This document shows positions 16,944 through 25,505 of a stretch of DNA of 64,000 nt, piece after piece (position 1 is the stretch's first letter; every line of letters begins with the position of its first letter). Source of the stretch: Candidatus Amarobacillus elongatus (GTDB lineage: Bacteria; Chloroflexota; Dehalococcoidia; Tepidiformales; Tepidiformaceae). Position numbers and translations under genes: made by a program. The stretch is from positions 220,410-284,409 of the forward strand of contig JADJBX010000006.1 in NCBI GenBank assembly GCA_016703545.1. Direction: 5' to 3'. Below the pieces are notes generated by a model. It ran no database searches. It worked only from the letters and a program-made list of their open reading frames with translations, and had not been told where the DNA came from.

Positions 16944-18278
16944 CTACTCCACCGTGATGGCCGCGCCGTTGCTCGCCAGGAACCAGTACGCGCGTCCCTG
17001 CTCGAGCGTGCGCAGCGTATTCACGAACGCCGGAAGTCCCGGGAAGTAGTGTGTCCACGTCGCCGTCGCCGGGTCCCACGCGTAGACCGCCGCGATCGCG
17101 TTCCCCTGCGCTTCCAACGCCGTCCCCGCCGCCTGGCTCGCGTTCGGCCACGTCAGCAGGTTCACGCCTGGCCGCAGCGGCAGGCTCGGGCGGGGCGTCG
17201 CTGCCGGCGTTGGGGTGTTCGGCACGGGTGTTGCCGTGCTCACCGGCGTGGCCGTGTTCGCGGGCGTCGCAGTGCTTGCCGGCGTCGGCGTTTTCGTCGC
17301 CGTACTCGTCGGCGTCGCGCTGGGGCTGTTCGTGGGCGTCTTCGTCGGTGTCGCCGTCTTCACCGGCGTGGCCGTCGGCGGCGGTGGCGTGTTCGTCGGC
17401 GCGACGCCCCCACCCGTCCCGTACAACGACTTCAGCCCCGCGATGTCGTCGGCCGTGAGCGTGCGCTTGTCGCATCCCTGGCAGTACGAGGCGTACATCA
17501 CCGCGCTCTGCGAAAGGCTGTGCGCCAGCCCGAGCGCGTGCCCGAACTCGTGCAGCACCACGCTCTGCAGGTCGATGTTGATGCTCCCGCCGGTGGTCCA
17601 GGCCCAGTCCGGGTCAATCTCCATGTCGAACTCGATGGCCGGCGCGGGATTCGACGTCTGCGAGTACCACGTGCACGTCACGGCGAGCACCGAACCCGAC
17701 TGCGACGCCCAGCCCACGACGTTCGAGGAATCGAGCCCGCTGCCGTTGCATGCGCCGGTGCCCGCGCCCGAGGCCCCTCCGCCCGTGAACGACCAGTTCG
17801 CGCCGGCAAGGCCCCACGAGCTCGCGGCGGCCGCGATCGCGTCGATTTCGCCCGAGATGCCGGCCGGCTTGCCCGCGGCGTTATACGCCCACGATGCTGT
17901 CCGTCCCGGCCACCAATACCCGTTCGACACGTACTGGGCTTCGACTTCCGGCTCGGTCACCTCGACGGCGCCGGGGAAGCGCGACAGGAACTGCTGCTTC
18001 GCCGCCGCGGTCTCCGCCGCGAGCCCGGCCGCGGTCCGCGATTCCAACAGGAACTGCACGCGCACGAAGTAGGTTTCGCCGTCGACGGGGACCGCGATGG
18101 TTGTGTGGACATCGTGGAACTGCCCCTCGCCCGCGGCATCCGCTCCGCCGGACACCGATAGGTACGCCCACGTCGCCACGCCCCACGTGAACGCGGCGAG
18201 CGTGAAGAGCGCCATGAGCGGCCGCAGGCGGCTTCGCCGGAACTGGATCGTGGCCCGTAGTTCGCGAATCTCGTCCAC
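16944..18278 (-). CDS. Membrane-anchored matrixin-type zinc metalloprotease with Trp-rich C-terminal module
   Basis: A 444-residue secreted or anchored protease. One membrane helix lies at residues 20-41. A matrixin domain (about 115-280) carries HEFGHALGLAHS, giving zinc ligands His243, His247 and His253, catalytic Glu244 and the Met-turn at Met261. A long Thr/Pro-rich linker (residues 285-365, TPT-type repeats) leads to a Trp-rich C-terminal module of about 80 residues. That module closely resembles repeats at the end of the subtilisin at 49084-51288. The GTG start follows AAGG. The T/P linker suggests the catalytic domain and the tail are spaced across the cell wall. Confidence 0.88.
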   Translation of the reverse strand: MDEIRELRATIQFRRSRLRPLMALFTLAAFTWGVATWAYLSVSGGADAAGEGQFHDVHTTIAVPVDGETYFVRVQFLLESRTAAGLAAETAAAKQQFLSRFPGAVEVTEPEVEAQYVSNGYWWPGRTASWAYNAAGKPAGISGEIDAIAAAASSWGLAGANWSFTGGGASGAGTGACNGSGLDSSNVVGWASQSGSVLAVTCTWYSQTSNPAPAIEFDMEIDPDWAWTTGGSINIDLQSVVLHEFGHALGLAHSLSQSAVMYASYCQGCDKRTLTADDIAGLKSLYGTGGGVAPTNTPPPPTATPVKTATPTKTPTNSPSATPTSTATKTPTPASTATPANTATPVSTATPVPNTPTPAATPRPSLPLRPGVNLLTWPNASQAAGTALEAQGNAIAAVYAWDPATATWTHYFPGLPAFVNTLRTLEQGRAYWFLASNGAAITVE

Positions 18279-18449
18279 CTTCGTCCCCTCACTCCGGCGC
18301 CGCGCTCGAATCGGCGGTCCGCTGTCATGAGGGTCGGCCGGGGCCCCGGCGTGCCGGAGGCGGGTGCGGGGCGGCGCGGTGACGATGCGGTGGATGCCCT
18401 ACCATCAGGTTCAGATTTCACGGTGACAGCCCGGTCTCAGGAGGGTGCG

Positions 18450-19558
18450 ATGCGTGTCGGCACGGTGCGTGAACGAAAGGACGGCGAAGCGAGGGTCGGC
18501 CTGACCCCGGAGGGCGCCCATTCTCTCTCCCTGCGCGGCCACGAGGTCCTCGTCGAAACCGGCGCGGGCGCCGCCTCGGGCTACCCCGATGCCGCCTACG
18601 TGGCCTCCGGCGCCACCATCGCGCCCTCCGCGGAGGCGGTCTGGTCCTCCGCCGGCCTCGTCGTGAAGGTGAAGGAACCCGTCGAGAGCGAGTACCCGCT
18701 GCTCTCCCCGGCACGGCGCTCTTCACCTATCTCCACCTCGCCGCCGACCGTGACCTCACGGAGCGGCTGCTGGCCGCGGGCACGACGTCCCTGGCGTACG
18801 AACTGGTGCGCAAGCCGGACGGGACCATGCCGCTGCTCGCGCCCATGTCCCAGGTCGCCGGGCGGATGGCGGCCGAGATCGGCGCGTCGCTGCTGCGCCA
18901 CCCCGGTCCCGGGCGGGGCAAGCTCATGGGCGGCGTCGCGGGCGTGCCACCCGGCCGGGCCGTCATCATCGGCTCCGGCACCGTCGCCACCGCCGCCGCG
19001 CGCGTGCTCATGGGGCTCGATGCGCGCGTCACCGTCATGTCCCGCGACCTCGCTCGTCTCGCCTACCTGCAGGAGCACTTTGGCGGCCGCATCGCGACCC
19101 GCGTGTCCAACCCCCAGGCCGTCGCCGAGGAGGTGAACGGCGCCGACCTCGCCATCCTGTCCGTGCTCGTCCCCGGGGCCGCCGCGCCGCACGTTCTCTC
19201 GCGCGAAATGGTGCGTTCGATGGGTCCCGGGGCCGTCATCGTCGACGTCTCCATCGACCAGGGTGGCGCCGCGGAAACCTCCCGCCCCACCTCCCACAGC
19301 GACCCCATCTACGTCGAGGAGGGCGTCGTCCACTACTGCGTCACGAACATGCCCGGCGCGGTCCCGCAGACGAGCACACAGGCACTCACCAGTGCCACCC
19401 TCCCGTACATCGAGGCACTCGCGGACTTCGGCATCGAGGACGCCATGCGACGCGACCGCGCCCTCGCCGAGTCGCTCAGCACCCACGCCGGGCGGCTCAT
19501 TCGCGGCCCCGTCGCGGATGTCTTCGGGATGCAGGCGGCGCCCAACCCCTTCCTGTAG
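18450..19558 (+). pseudogene. ald: Alanine dehydrogenase, interrupted by a frameshift
   Basis: Alanine dehydrogenase converts alanine to pyruvate with NAD. The first part starts at ATG 18450 (AGGAGGG at 18439-18445) and matches Ald: MRVGTVRERKDGEARVGLTP, then a VKVKEPVESEYPLL segment. At about 18708-18711 (CCCCGG run) the frame breaks. The other frame continues with the expected TYLHLAADRDLTERLL, RKPDGTMPLLAPMSQ and GSGTVATAAARVLMG segments. Adding one base restores 369 residues, close to the family norm. No other damage is seen, so a consensus error is more likely than decay. Confidence 0.88.
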
Positions 19559-19569
19559 CGCGCACGAAA

Positions 19570-19595
19570 AAGGGCGGGCCTAACGGCCCGCCCTT
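19570..19595. terminator. Bidirectional rho-independent terminator
   Basis: A perfect 11-bp stem (AAGGGCGGGCC at 19570-19580, GGCCCGCCCTT at 19585-19595) with a TAAC loop lies between ald and the convergent cupredoxin gene. Reading on the minus strand it is followed by TTTTTCGTG, a good T tract. It should terminate the cupredoxin-CHRD message well and the ald message less well. Confidence 0.8.
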
Positions 19596-19616
19596 CCCCC
19601 TCGTTTCGCCGCTGCT

Positions 19617-20537
19617 TTAGCGCCGGCCCCACCGCATCCACGCGCTCGCGCCGCCGGTCACGGCCACGGCCGCGATCACGGCGAGCAGCCCGTAGAAGGC
19701 CCAGTTCGAGCCGGTCGATTCGATGCCGCTACCGGTGGCCGGCGGCCGCGGGGCCGTCGTCGCCGGGATTTGCGCCCGCACTTCACCGCCGGGGTTGGTG
19801 ATCGTGTGCACGTTCACGTACAGGTTCCCGGCCGCGAGCGCCGCCTGGAACCCCTTCATATCGCCGCGCAGCGGGCCGACCAGGTCGCCTTCGCGGATCG
19901 TCCCGGAGACGTCGAAGAAGTTCTGCCCGGCCGGGTTCGGCCCGAACAGGAACGCGACCACCGGGCCGTTCGTGCCCTTGCTGCCCTGGTGGATGTGGGC
20001 CATGGTCATGCCCACGCCCGCCGACTGGAGCTGGAAGCGCAGCGATGTCGCGTCGGCCGTCGCCGCGAACGTCGCGTTCGCCGGCGTCGTCACGGCGGGC
20101 ACCTCTTCGCCGCCGCTGAGCCGCAGGTTGATGGCCCCCTGCGCCACCGCCGCCGGCCGCGGGCTCGGCGCCCCCGTGGCATCACCGACGAGCACGACGC
20201 CGCGCATCGCCGGGTGGATGATGCAGAAGTACGGGTACGCCCCCGCCTTGTCGAACGTCACCGAGGCCGTTTCGCCCGCTCGGATGACCGGCGTGGTGAA
20301 GCCCGGGTACGCCTCCGAGGTGGCCGTGTGCGGCACCGCATCCTCGTTGTTCAGCCACCGCACCGTGTCTCCGACCTTGATCGTGACCGTCGCCGGGGCG
20401 AACTGGAAGTTCCGCATGTTGACCGTCGTCGTCGTGGCCGCGCTCGCTTCGCGCGGGGAGCCGGCCCCCGCGAACGCCACGAAGACGGCCATCATCACGG
20501 CAAAGCCGGCCATCGCCAGCCGGGAACGTTCTCGCAT
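19617..20537 (-). CDS. Cupredoxin + CHRD domain protein with C-terminal membrane anchor
   Basis: A 306-residue exported protein. A signal peptide (MAGFAVMMAVFVAFAGAG) is followed by a plastocyanin-like domain (residues 35-125). Its type 1 copper ligands are visible as His in VPHTA and Cys, His and Met in YFCIIHPAMRG. A CHRD domain follows (about 140-265): LRLSGGEEVPAV, HIHQGSKGTNGPVV, and NPGGEVRAQI at the end. The last 30 residues hold one membrane helix and a basic tail. The ATG at 20537 is preferred over 20546 because AAAGGA then has proper spacing. It probably carries electrons or copper at the outer face of the membrane. Confidence 0.88.
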   Translation of the reverse strand: MRERSRLAMAGFAVMMAVFVAFAGAGSPREASAATTTTVNMRNFQFAPATVTIKVGDTVRWLNNEDAVPHTATSEAYPGFTTPVIRAGETASVTFDKAGAYPYFCIIHPAMRGVVLVGDATGAPSPRPAAVAQGAINLRLSGGEEVPAVTTPANATFAATADATSLRFQLQSAGVGMTMAHIHQGSKGTNGPVVAFLFGPNPAGQNFFDVSGTIREGDLVGPLRGDMKGFQAALAAGNLYVNVHTITNPGGEVRAQIPATTAPRPPATGSGIESTGSNWAFYGLLAVIAAVAVTGGASAWMRWGRR

Positions 20538-20552
20538 CTGTCTCATCCTTTT

Positions 20553-20568
20553 CGTTGATCGATCAACG
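20553..20568. promoter_or_regulatory. 16-bp perfect palindrome upstream of the cupredoxin-CHRD gene
   Basis: CGTTGATCGATCAACG at 20553-20568 is perfectly palindromic. It lies about 15 bases upstream of the cupredoxin-CHRD start, in the 5' leader. Just beyond it CGGCC-TGAAA-GGCCG (20567-20581) forms a second small stem. It could be an operator or a 5' leader hairpin. No neighbouring regulator gene identifies a ligand. Confidence 0.4.
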
Positions 20569-20744
20569 GCCTGAAAGGCCGCTCCTCACAATACGTATGC
20601 TTCCTACCCGAGGGATTCCCCCTATCAGGCTACCAGCCTGTGTTGCGAAAGCGTTATGGGCGGCACCTTTACGCTTTCTATCTCTTTCCCGCGCGCTGCC
20701 GTTCGGGTCGCGCCTCCCGTCCGCCGGGCCCACCATCGAAGGCA

Positions 20745-21842
20745 GTGACCACCCTCGCCCCTGCGCCGGCCGCGCGCCGTCTCCCCGAATTCGATGTGCT
20801 GCGCGGACTCGCCATCGTGTTCGTGGTGTACCTGCACGCCTACTTCCGCCCCTGGGATGTCACCCCCAACCGGCACAAGGTGGCGATGCACGTCATCCAC
20901 CTCGCCGCCCACGCCGCCGTCCCCGCGTTCCTCTTCATGAGCGGCTACCTGCTTGGCCGCGAACGGCGCCGTTGCTTCGCCGGCTTCATCGCACGCAAGG
21001 CGTATCGCGTCGGCCTGCCCGTCGCGCTCTGGATGACGCTCGCGCTCGCGTACCGTGCCTGGCACGAGGACACCCCATTCCGCGACCTCCTCGCCGCCTA
21101 CGCGAAGTTCGACATCAGCGGCCAGTACTACTACGTGCTCGTCCTGCTGGTGTTCTACGTGGCGCTCTATCCTGTGCGCGCCCTTGGCGCACGCGCGCTG
21201 GCTTTCGCGGCCGCGGGCGCGTTCGCCATCAACCTCGCCACCATCGCGTGGTACCAGTGGACCATTGCCCGCGATGGCCTCGGCGGCGAGTTCGCCATCT
21301 GGGCCTACCGCAACCCCCTGGTGTGGATCGCCTTCCCCGTCGCGGGCCTCTGGGCGGCGACCCTCGCGGACCCCATCGCTCTCGCCCGCCGCGCCGCGTG
21401 GCCGGCGCTCGCCGCCATGGCCGCCCTCATGGCCTTCTACCTCTACCGCGGCGAAGATGACCACGCCTACCCGGTGAGCTACTTCAGCGTCGTGGTCTTC
21501 CTCTTTAGCTGTTGCACCATCCCCGCCGCACTCGCGGGGATCGCCGCCGGCCTGCCCCGCCGGCCGTTCGCCTTCTTGCACCCCATCGGCCGCCTGGGGC
21601 AGTACGCCTTTGCCATCTACCTCGTCCACATGCCCTTCTTCGTCGGCTACGTCACCGAACGGTTCGTCTCGGACAGCTCCGTCCGCGACGACTACTGGCG
21701 GCTCATGAACGCCATCTTCCTTACCGGGTTCGTCACGTCGTTCGCGGCCGTGTGGGTGGCCGCGCGCCTGCTCGGGCCGCTCGCCGGTCCCCTCCTTGGG
21801 GTCGAACGCACCCCCGATGACCCGCCGCCCGGCGCCGCCTGA
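20745..21842 (+). CDS. Acyltransferase family 3 membrane protein
   Basis: A 365-residue integral membrane O-acyltransferase with about ten membrane helices. The N-terminus (RRLPEFDVLRGLAIVFVVYL, then HAYFRPWD) matches acyltransferase family 3, whose catalytic His lies in the first helix region. The C-terminal GRLGQYAFAIYLVHMPFF is also typical. Members add acetyl or other acyl groups to surface sugars, antibiotics or lipids; the acceptor here is unknown. The GTG at 20745 with GAAGG upstream places the conserved helix at the correct distance. An in-frame ATG at 20640 would add an Arg-rich stretch and is unlikely. Confidence 0.85.
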   Translation: MTTLAPAPAARRLPEFDVLRGLAIVFVVYLHAYFRPWDVTPNRHKVAMHVIHLAAHAAVPAFLFMSGYLLGRERRRCFAGFIARKAYRVGLPVALWMTLALAYRAWHEDTPFRDLLAAYAKFDISGQYYYVLVLLVFYVALYPVRALGARALAFAAAGAFAINLATIAWYQWTIARDGLGGEFAIWAYRNPLVWIAFPVAGLWAATLADPIALARRAAWPALAAMAALMAFYLYRGEDDHAYPVSYFSVVVFLFSCCTIPAALAGIAAGLPRRPFAFLHPIGRLGQYAFAIYLVHMPFFVGYVTERFVSDSSVRDDYWRLMNAIFLTGFVTSFAAVWVAARLLGPLAGPLLGVERTPDDPPPGAA

Positions 21843-21898
21843 CGCCCGGCCAGTTCCACCGCGCATAATGGTGCGAACCCTTCCCCCCGGAGACCCCC

Positions 21899-22453
21899 GT
21901 GGCCGACTGGTACGACTCCATCGACGACACCCGCCGCGCGTTCATCGAACGCCAGCCGCTTTTCTTCGTCGCCACCGCCTCCAGCGACCCGGCGGGCACG
22001 GTCAACCTCTCCCCGAAGGGTCAGACCCTCTGCCGCGTGCTTGGCCCGAACCTCGTGGGCTGGCTCGATTACCCCGGCAGCGGGAACGAAACGGCCGCCC
22101 ACACCCGGGACAACAGCCGCATCACCGTCATGTTCTGCAGCTTCGACCGCACCCCCGGCATCCTCCGCCTCTACGGTCAGGGGCGCGCCGTCGGCCTCGA
22201 TTCGCCCGAGCTCGCCGCGCACCGCAAGGCGTTCGAAGCCGACTTCCACCCCTACGTCCGGCAGGCGTTCTTCGTCGATGTCGATCGCGTCCAGACCTCG
22301 TGCGGCTACGCGGTGCCGCTCATGGAGTTCGTGGAGGAGCGGGACACGCTCGACCGCTGGTGCGAAAACCGCCTGCAGCCCCGGGACGTGGTCGCGGGGC
22401 TGCCCGCCCCCGGCCCCCTCCTCCGCCGCGACGGGAGTGTGTTCGGCGCCTGA
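21899..22453 (+). CDS. Pyridoxamine 5'-phosphate oxidase-like (split-barrel FMN) protein
   Basis: A 184-residue protein of the PNPOx-like split-barrel family. Signatures are an N-terminal FIERQPLFFVATAS, VNLSPKG (residues 38-44), GSGNETAAH and RITVMFCSFDRTP. These proteins bind FMN or F420 and reduce small molecules; this branch is usually of unknown substrate. The C-terminal 50 residues (DVDRVQTSCGYAVP onward) are typical of the branch. The GTG start follows a GGAG. Confidence 0.85.
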   Translation: MADWYDSIDDTRRAFIERQPLFFVATASSDPAGTVNLSPKGQTLCRVLGPNLVGWLDYPGSGNETAAHTRDNSRITVMFCSFDRTPGILRLYGQGRAVGLDSPELAAHRKAFEADFHPYVRQAFFVDVDRVQTSCGYAVPLMEFVEERDTLDRWCENRLQPRDVVAGLPAPGPLLRRDGSVFGA

Positions 22454-22511
22454 CGCGCCATAAGGTGTTTCGCCCATCGCCCGTCCCCGGCGGCGCCGCT
22501 ACAGTGGCGCG

Positions 22512-23515
22512 GTGACATCGACCGCGTCGCCTGGCCGCGAAATGGGGAGCCACGCCGTTGGCTCCGTGCTCGTCTTTGTCTCGCTCGCGGGCGCGGTCTG
22601 CGGCATCAGCCTGCTGTTCCTCGGCTCGCGCGCGGTGATGGACATCGGCGGCAGCTGCGCCGAGGGCGGACCCTATGTCTCCGCCAACCCCTGCCCGGAT
22701 GGCGTGCCGCTCGCCGTCTTCGGCGGCGTGTGGGGCGGCGTCATCTTCACGGCCATCTACGCCTGGCAGACGCTGAGCCGCCACATCCCCGGCTTCCTTG
22801 CGCTCGGATGGCCGGCGCTCTTCCTCAGCCTCGGCTGGAACTTCCTCGAATCCGGGCTCGACCAGCCGGGGCCGGGGCAGGGGGTCGAATACGGCTTCCT
22901 GGTCTGCGCAATCCTGTTCGGGCTCATGGGCGGCGTGCCGCTCTTGCTCTTCCTGCGCGAAATCGTGGCGAGCCTGCTGCCGTTCGGCCACGCGCCGCCC
23001 CCGCGTCCGGCCCCGGCCGGCCGCGCCGCCGCCGCCATGGCCGTCGCCCTGCCCGGCGTTCGCCGCCCTCGCTCCGCGAGCGATGGGCCGGTCGCCCCCG
23101 CCTACGCCCACCCGTCTCCGCCGTCACCGGCGCCCCCCACGGCCTCGCCCCTGCCCGCGCTCGCCGCGCTCGCGGCGCGCGTTGCCCCGTGCCGTATCCG
23201 CCGCCCGAGAGCGAGCCCACGTCCGCCTTCGCGTCACCGTCGCCCTCGCCCCGGGACGAGCCGCCGCCGGCTGCGCCCCCACCGCCCGCGCCCCGCCGCG
23301 ATCCCCGGCTCGAGCTCCACCCCACCTTCCCGCCCGGCTCACCCCTGGCCATGGCCGATGCCGTGGAAGCGGCCATGGCGGCACGCAGGGCGTACGAAGG
23401 CGACTCGATCGTCACGGCCCTCGAGCGGCTGGCCGCGCTGCACGATTCCGGCGCGCTCACCGACGAGGAGTTCGCCATCGCGAAGGAGCGCCTGTTGCTG
23501 GGGGACGAGGATTGA
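22512..23515 (+). pseudogene. Membrane protein with SHOCT C-terminus, apparent frameshift
   Basis: The gene begins at GTG 22512 and encodes four membrane helices in the first 160 residues (for example VLVFVSLAGAVCGISLLFLG and a FGLMGGVPLLLFLREIV helix), then a Pro/Ala-rich linker. Near 23170-23195, next to a CCCC run, the frame must change by one missing base. The continuing frame gives a Pro/Ser-rich linker and a SHOCT domain (ALERLAALHDSGALTDEEF, then AKERLLLG) ending at 23515. The repaired protein would have 334 residues. In the unshifted frame the reading stays open into the next genes, which is clearly not real. Function unknown. Confidence 0.68.
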
Positions 23516-23610
23516 GCACGGCCGCGCGCTGGTACTGGTTGCTGCTTCAAGTCGGGGCCATCGCCACGGGCATCTGGCTTGCCCGCGCCATCTGGCACGC
23601 CATCAGCTGA
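23512..23610 (+). CDS. Possible 32-residue single-pass membrane peptide
   Basis: A short frame starting with TTG in a TTGA overlap with the SHOCT gene's stop. It encodes 32 residues: a short basic start, then WYWLLLQVGAIATGIWLARA, a clear membrane helix. Overlap with the upstream stop suggests coupling. It is too short to recognise and uses a weak start codon, so coding status is uncertain. Confidence 0.35.
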   Translation: MSTAARWYWLLLQVGAIATGIWLARAIWHAIS

Positions 23611-23628
23611 CTGCCCGATTCCGAACAC

Positions 23629-23664
23629 GACGAAGCGGCCCCTCGCGAGAGGGGCCGCTTCGTC
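23629..23664. terminator. Perfect 16-bp hairpin between convergent genes
   Basis: GACGAAGCGGCCCCTC (23629-23644) pairs completely with 23649-23664 around a GCGA tetraloop, a stable GNRA-type loop. It lies between the SHOCT gene and the convergent thiolase gene. There is no T tract on either side, but such stems commonly mark 3' ends in GC-rich genomes. It could serve both strands. Confidence 0.68.
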
Positions 23665-23684
23665 ATGTGCCCGGGTGGGCGGCG

Positions 23685-24890
23685 TTAGTCCGCGACGAGG
23701 ACCAGCGTGCCGGTGGTCGAAAGCGAACCGCCGGTGCCGTTCACGACGCACGAGCGCGCGCTCGTCTGCTTGCCCGGCAGGCCGTTGACGCCGTCCTCGG
23801 CCGTGCCGCTGAGCTGGCGATACGCCTCGACCAGCAGCTGCATGCCGTACATGCCGCTGTGGTTGAACGAAAGGCCGCCGCCGTTGGTGTTGATCGGGAA
23901 GCTGCCGCCCGGGGCCGCCTTCCCGCTCTTCCAGAGCGTGAAGCCTTCGCCCTTCGGCGCCAGGCCGAGCATCTCGGCCGTGATCCCCGCCGTCACCGTG
24001 AACGAGTCGTAGATCATGGCCATTTCCATGTCTTCCGGGCCCATGCCCGCCATGCGGTAGGCCGTCGCGGCCGAGGCCGCCGCCGAGGTGGCCGTGAAGT
24101 CACCCATCTCCAGCATGTTCGAATGGCTCATGTTCTCGCCTGCGCCCGCGATCCAGACCGGCTTCGTCGGCAGGCTCTTCGCGATTTCCGGGCTCGTGAT
24201 CAGCACCGCTCCGCCGTAGTCCGTCACCAGGCAGACGTGGAGCAGCGTGAGCGGCCACGAAATCATCCGCGACTTCTGCACCGTCTCGACCGTGATCGGG
24301 CCGCCCTCGGGATGCGTCTCCTTCGAGTGCATCACCGCGCGCGGGTTCAGCGTCGCCCACTGGCGGGTGGCGACGGCGATCTCGGCGAAGTCCGCCGGCG
24401 TCGTGCCGTAGCGGTGCATGTGCCGCGTCATCGCGTGCGAGTAGTTCGAGGGCGCGCCCGTGACGCCGTAGGGGTTGCTGTACAGCGAACCCGGGTCCCA
24501 CGGATCGGCGCCGCGGGCGCGGCCCGTGCCGCGGCCGCCCGTCGCCCGCTGCGAGTAGCCGTTCTCGCCGTGCGTCACCAGCGCGACATCGATGATGCCC
24601 GCATGGATCGCCGCGAGCGCGTGGTGCACGTGCATTTCGAACGAGCAGCCGCCCACGGCCGTCGTGTCGATGTAGTCCGGGTGCAGGCCGAGGTGCTCGG
24701 CGATCTGCGAGGACCAACCGGCCCCGAACACGCCGTTGATGCGCGAAATCGGGATCCCCGTCTGGTTGCTGACGTTCTTGATCGCCTCCATATGGAGCTG
24801 AAGGGCGGTCTTCGGCGTCTTCGGATAGCCAATCTCATTGGCCTCGGCCGCACCGACGATGGCGGCCGCGCGCGAAAGTTCTCCAGGCAT
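23685..24890 (-). CDS. Thiolase superfamily protein (SCP2-type)
   Basis: A 401-residue thiolase-fold protein. The likely nucleophile Cys82 lies in VGGCSFE. The conserved GGGLSFNHSG gives His344, and Cys381 lies in the C-terminal strand (SCVVNGTGG). The YDSFT motif (Tyr294) is typical of SCP2-type members. It ends 9 bases before its upstream partner, a DUF35 protein. Thiolase-DUF35 pairs form complexes that either cleave beta-ketoacyl-CoA or, as with the Ltp2-ChsH2 pair, perform a retro-aldol cleavage of a side chain. The chemistry here cannot be decided from sequence alone. Confidence 0.88.
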   Translation of the reverse strand: MPGELSRAAAIVGAAEANEIGYPKTPKTALQLHMEAIKNVSNQTGIPISRINGVFGAGWSSQIAEHLGLHPDYIDTTAVGGCSFEMHVHHALAAIHAGIIDVALVTHGENGYSQRATGGRGTGRARGADPWDPGSLYSNPYGVTGAPSNYSHAMTRHMHRYGTTPADFAEIAVATRQWATLNPRAVMHSKETHPEGGPITVETVQKSRMISWPLTLLHVCLVTDYGGAVLITSPEIAKSLPTKPVWIAGAGENMSHSNMLEMGDFTATSAAASAATAYRMAGMGPEDMEMAMIYDSFTVTAGITAEMLGLAPKGEGFTLWKSGKAAPGGSFPINTNGGGLSFNHSGMYGMQLLVEAYRQLSGTAEDGVNGLPGKQTSARSCVVNGTGGSLSTTGTLVLVAD

Positions 24891-24899
24891 TGCTCTCTC

Positions 24900-25313
24900 C
24901 TACTCGGCCACGCGCCAGAACGCGATGCTCACGTCGTCGGTCGCAGCCTCGAACTCGACGCGCACCTTCGAGCCGATCTTGATCGACTCCGGCTTCGTCG
25001 GGTCCACACCGCGCAGCACGGTGAACATGCGGTCGCCCTCGACGAGGTCGATGTACGCGGTCACGAAGGGAGCTTCCTCCGCCCAGCCGCCCATCGCACG
25101 GTGCTGCACCGCGAAGGTGTGGATGTACCCTTCGCCGCTGCCTTCCACCCATTCGATGTTGTCCGAGTGGCAGGAGGGGCAGATGTGCCGCGGGTACCAG
25201 TGCACCCGGCTGCAATCGACGCAGCGCGGGAGCATGAGCTTGCCCGCCTTCGCGCCGTCCCAGAACGGCTTGCCCAGCGGATCGGGCTCCGGGATTGGCT
25301 TGTTGTAGGCCAT
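24900..25313 (-). CDS. DUF35 zinc-ribbon/OB-fold protein, thiolase partner
   Basis: A 137-residue protein. A rubredoxin-like zinc ribbon (CVDC ... CPSC, near residues 31-48) is followed by an OB fold (residues 55-135) with the typical GYIHTFAVQH strand and FVTAYIDLVEGDRMFTVL. DUF35 proteins bind the CoA tail of substrates and dock onto thiolases or hydratases. The ATG at 25313 is preferred to the GTG at 25328 because AAAGG lies just upstream. It is the first gene of a two-gene operon with the thiolase. Confidence 0.9.
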   Translation of the reverse strand: MAYNKPIPEPDPLGKPFWDGAKAGKLMLPRCVDCSRVHWYPRHICPSCHSDNIEWVEGSGEGYIHTFAVQHRAMGGWAEEAPFVTAYIDLVEGDRMFTVLRGVDPTKPESIKIGSKVRVEFEAATDDVSIAFWRVAE

Positions 25314-25444
25314 GGTTTCGCCTTTCACATAGAGGTCGACAGGCGGCTGCGAACCAGTGCCGCACCGCCCAAAGTGCAGTCAGGGACTATACCTGCCATC
25401 GCTCTTGGGAGAAAACGAACGTCCTAACGCCCCCACAACGCAGA

Positions 25445-25467
25445 AGCCCGGGCCAAAGGCCCGGGCT
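25445..25467 (-). terminator. Hairpin downstream of the acyl-CoA dehydrogenase gene
   Basis: A perfect 10-bp stem (AGCCCGGGCC at 25445-25454, GGCCCGGGCT at 25458-25467) with an AAA loop, about 40 bases past the stop of the acyl-CoA dehydrogenase gene. The stretch between stop and stem (25468-25508) is almost pure polypyrimidine on the plus strand (polypurine in the message). The stem probably ends that transcript before the DUF35-thiolase operon. Confidence 0.6.
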
Positions 25468-25505
25468 CCCACATCTTCTCTCGTTTCTCTTTTCTCTCTT
25501 CTCTC

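Noticed and set aside
22512..25427. A 971-codon frame starting at the SHOCT gene
   Set aside because: After about 23190 it leaves the coding frame and runs antisense through thiolase and DUF35; the extension is an artefact of the frameshift.
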